Shown: positions 6,653 to 7,003 of the stretch, piece after piece
Layout of the letters: each line of letters opens with the position of its first letter
How positions within the stretch are numbered: the stretch's first letter is position 1
Assembly (NCBI GenBank): GCA_017428585.1
Contig: JAFRQN010000205.1
Coordinates: 1-7,003 of the forward strand
Reading direction: 5' to 3'
From: Bacteroidota bacterium
Lineage (GTDB): Bacteria > Bacteroidota > Ignavibacteria > Kapaibacteriales > UBA2268
DNA length: 7,003 nucleotides
Made by a program: the position numbers and the translations under genes
The notes under the pieces: generated by a model
Told to the model about the DNA's origin: nothing
The model's input: the letters and a program-made list of their open reading frames with translations, nothing else
Database searches by the model: none

Positions 6653-7003
6653 ATGAAATTAAAAAAATATCTTATAGTAGTTGATGATATAGATAAATCA
6701 AAACAATTTTATTGTAATTTATTTGGTTTAGAACTTATAACAGATAATAATGGAAATATGATTTTATCGGAAGGACTTGTTCTGCAGCAAAAATCATATT
6801 GGGAGATATTTTTAGGAAAAGAGATTATTCAGGAAAATAATTCATCGGAACTATATTTTGAAGAAGAAAATATAGAGGATTTTGTTATAAAACTTGAAAC
6901 TTTGTATCCAAACATAAAATATGTTAATAGATTAATGACACATTCTTGGGGACAAAAAGTAATAAGATTTTATGATTTAGATGGAAATCTTATTGAAGTT
7001 GGA
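6653..7003 (+). CDS. VOC superfamily (glyoxalase/bleomycin-resistance fold) protein, C-terminus cut by window edge
   Basis: An open frame of 117 codons from ATG at 6653 runs off the right edge without a stop. It has the VOC fold layout: a first beta strand (KKYLIVVDDI, 4-13), the helix KSKQFYCNLFGLEL (15-28), a middle part with SSELYFEEENIEDFVIKL (64-81), and the C-terminal THSWGQKVIRFYDLDGNLIEVG (96-117). DLDGNLIEV is the usual VOC ending, with Glu115 at the place of a metal ligand; Glu66 and His97 are further candidates. Relatives are about 120-130 residues, so only a few residues are probably missing. VOC proteins include glyoxalase I, dioxygenases and antibiotic-binding proteins, and the substrate cannot be inferred here. 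There is no Shine-Dalgarno. The terminator at 6560-6597 lies between it and lgt, so it is likely transcribed separately, though no good promoter is visible. Confidence 0.85.
   Translation, partial: MKLKKYLIVVDDIDKSKQFYCNLFGLELITDNNGNMILSEGLVLQQKSYWEIFLGKEIIQENNSSELYFEEENIEDFVIKLETLYPNIKYVNRLMTHSWGQKVIRFYDLDGNLIEVG

Noticed and set aside
1..7003. Mobile element, CRISPR array, tRNA/rRNA, toxin-antitoxin or defence system
   Set aside because: No transposase or integrase motifs, no spaced direct repeats, no tRNA-like cloverleaf and no rRNA sequence could be found; coding regions account for nearly all of the window.

Overview
The window reads as ordinary chromosomal DNA from a very A+T-rich member of the Bacteroidota/Ignavibacteriota-Chlorobiota (FCB) group. 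Three things suggest this. A DUF4175 protein and a DUF374-type acyltransferase sit side by side, and both families are common in that group. The RNase E/G resembles Chlorobi/Ignavibacteria-type enzymes as I remember them. No gene has a Shine-Dalgarno sequence, and the best promoter fits the Bacteroidota pattern TTTG-N19-TAnnTTTG. The phylum is an inference; I cannot name a genus. All reading frames use the standard code: no in-frame TGA is needed and Trp is always TGG.

Layout. Positions 1-2517 hold two minus-strand genes, probably one transcription unit read right to left. The first is a small DUF374/LPLAT acyltransferase (2517-1933). The second is a large DUF4175 membrane and coiled-coil protein starting at 1880 and running off the left edge. 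Positions 2518-2765 are an extremely A+T-rich divergent intergenic region with a candidate promoter for each direction, repeated TTATAAATT motifs, an all-A/T hairpin and a possible 19-codon leader ORF. Positions 2766-6505 hold three plus-strand housekeeping genes: rng (ribonuclease E/G), dxr (second enzyme of the MEP isoprenoid pathway) and lgt (prolipoprotein diacylglyceryl transferase). Gaps between them are about 50 bp and there is no terminator before 6560. A clear intrinsic terminator at 6560-6597 ends this unit. A VOC/glyoxalase-fold gene starts at 6653 and runs off the right edge.

The genes share an envelope and core-metabolism theme: lipid acylation, isoprenoid precursors, lipoprotein lipidation and RNA processing. 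I see no mobile element, CRISPR array, defence system, tRNA or rRNA. No undescribed multi-gene system is evident. The most interesting unexplained signal is a short motif, TTTGTAT(A/T)AT followed by ATGAAA, that recurs upstream of four genes. It may be a lineage-specific promoter that gives leaderless or nearly leaderless transcripts.
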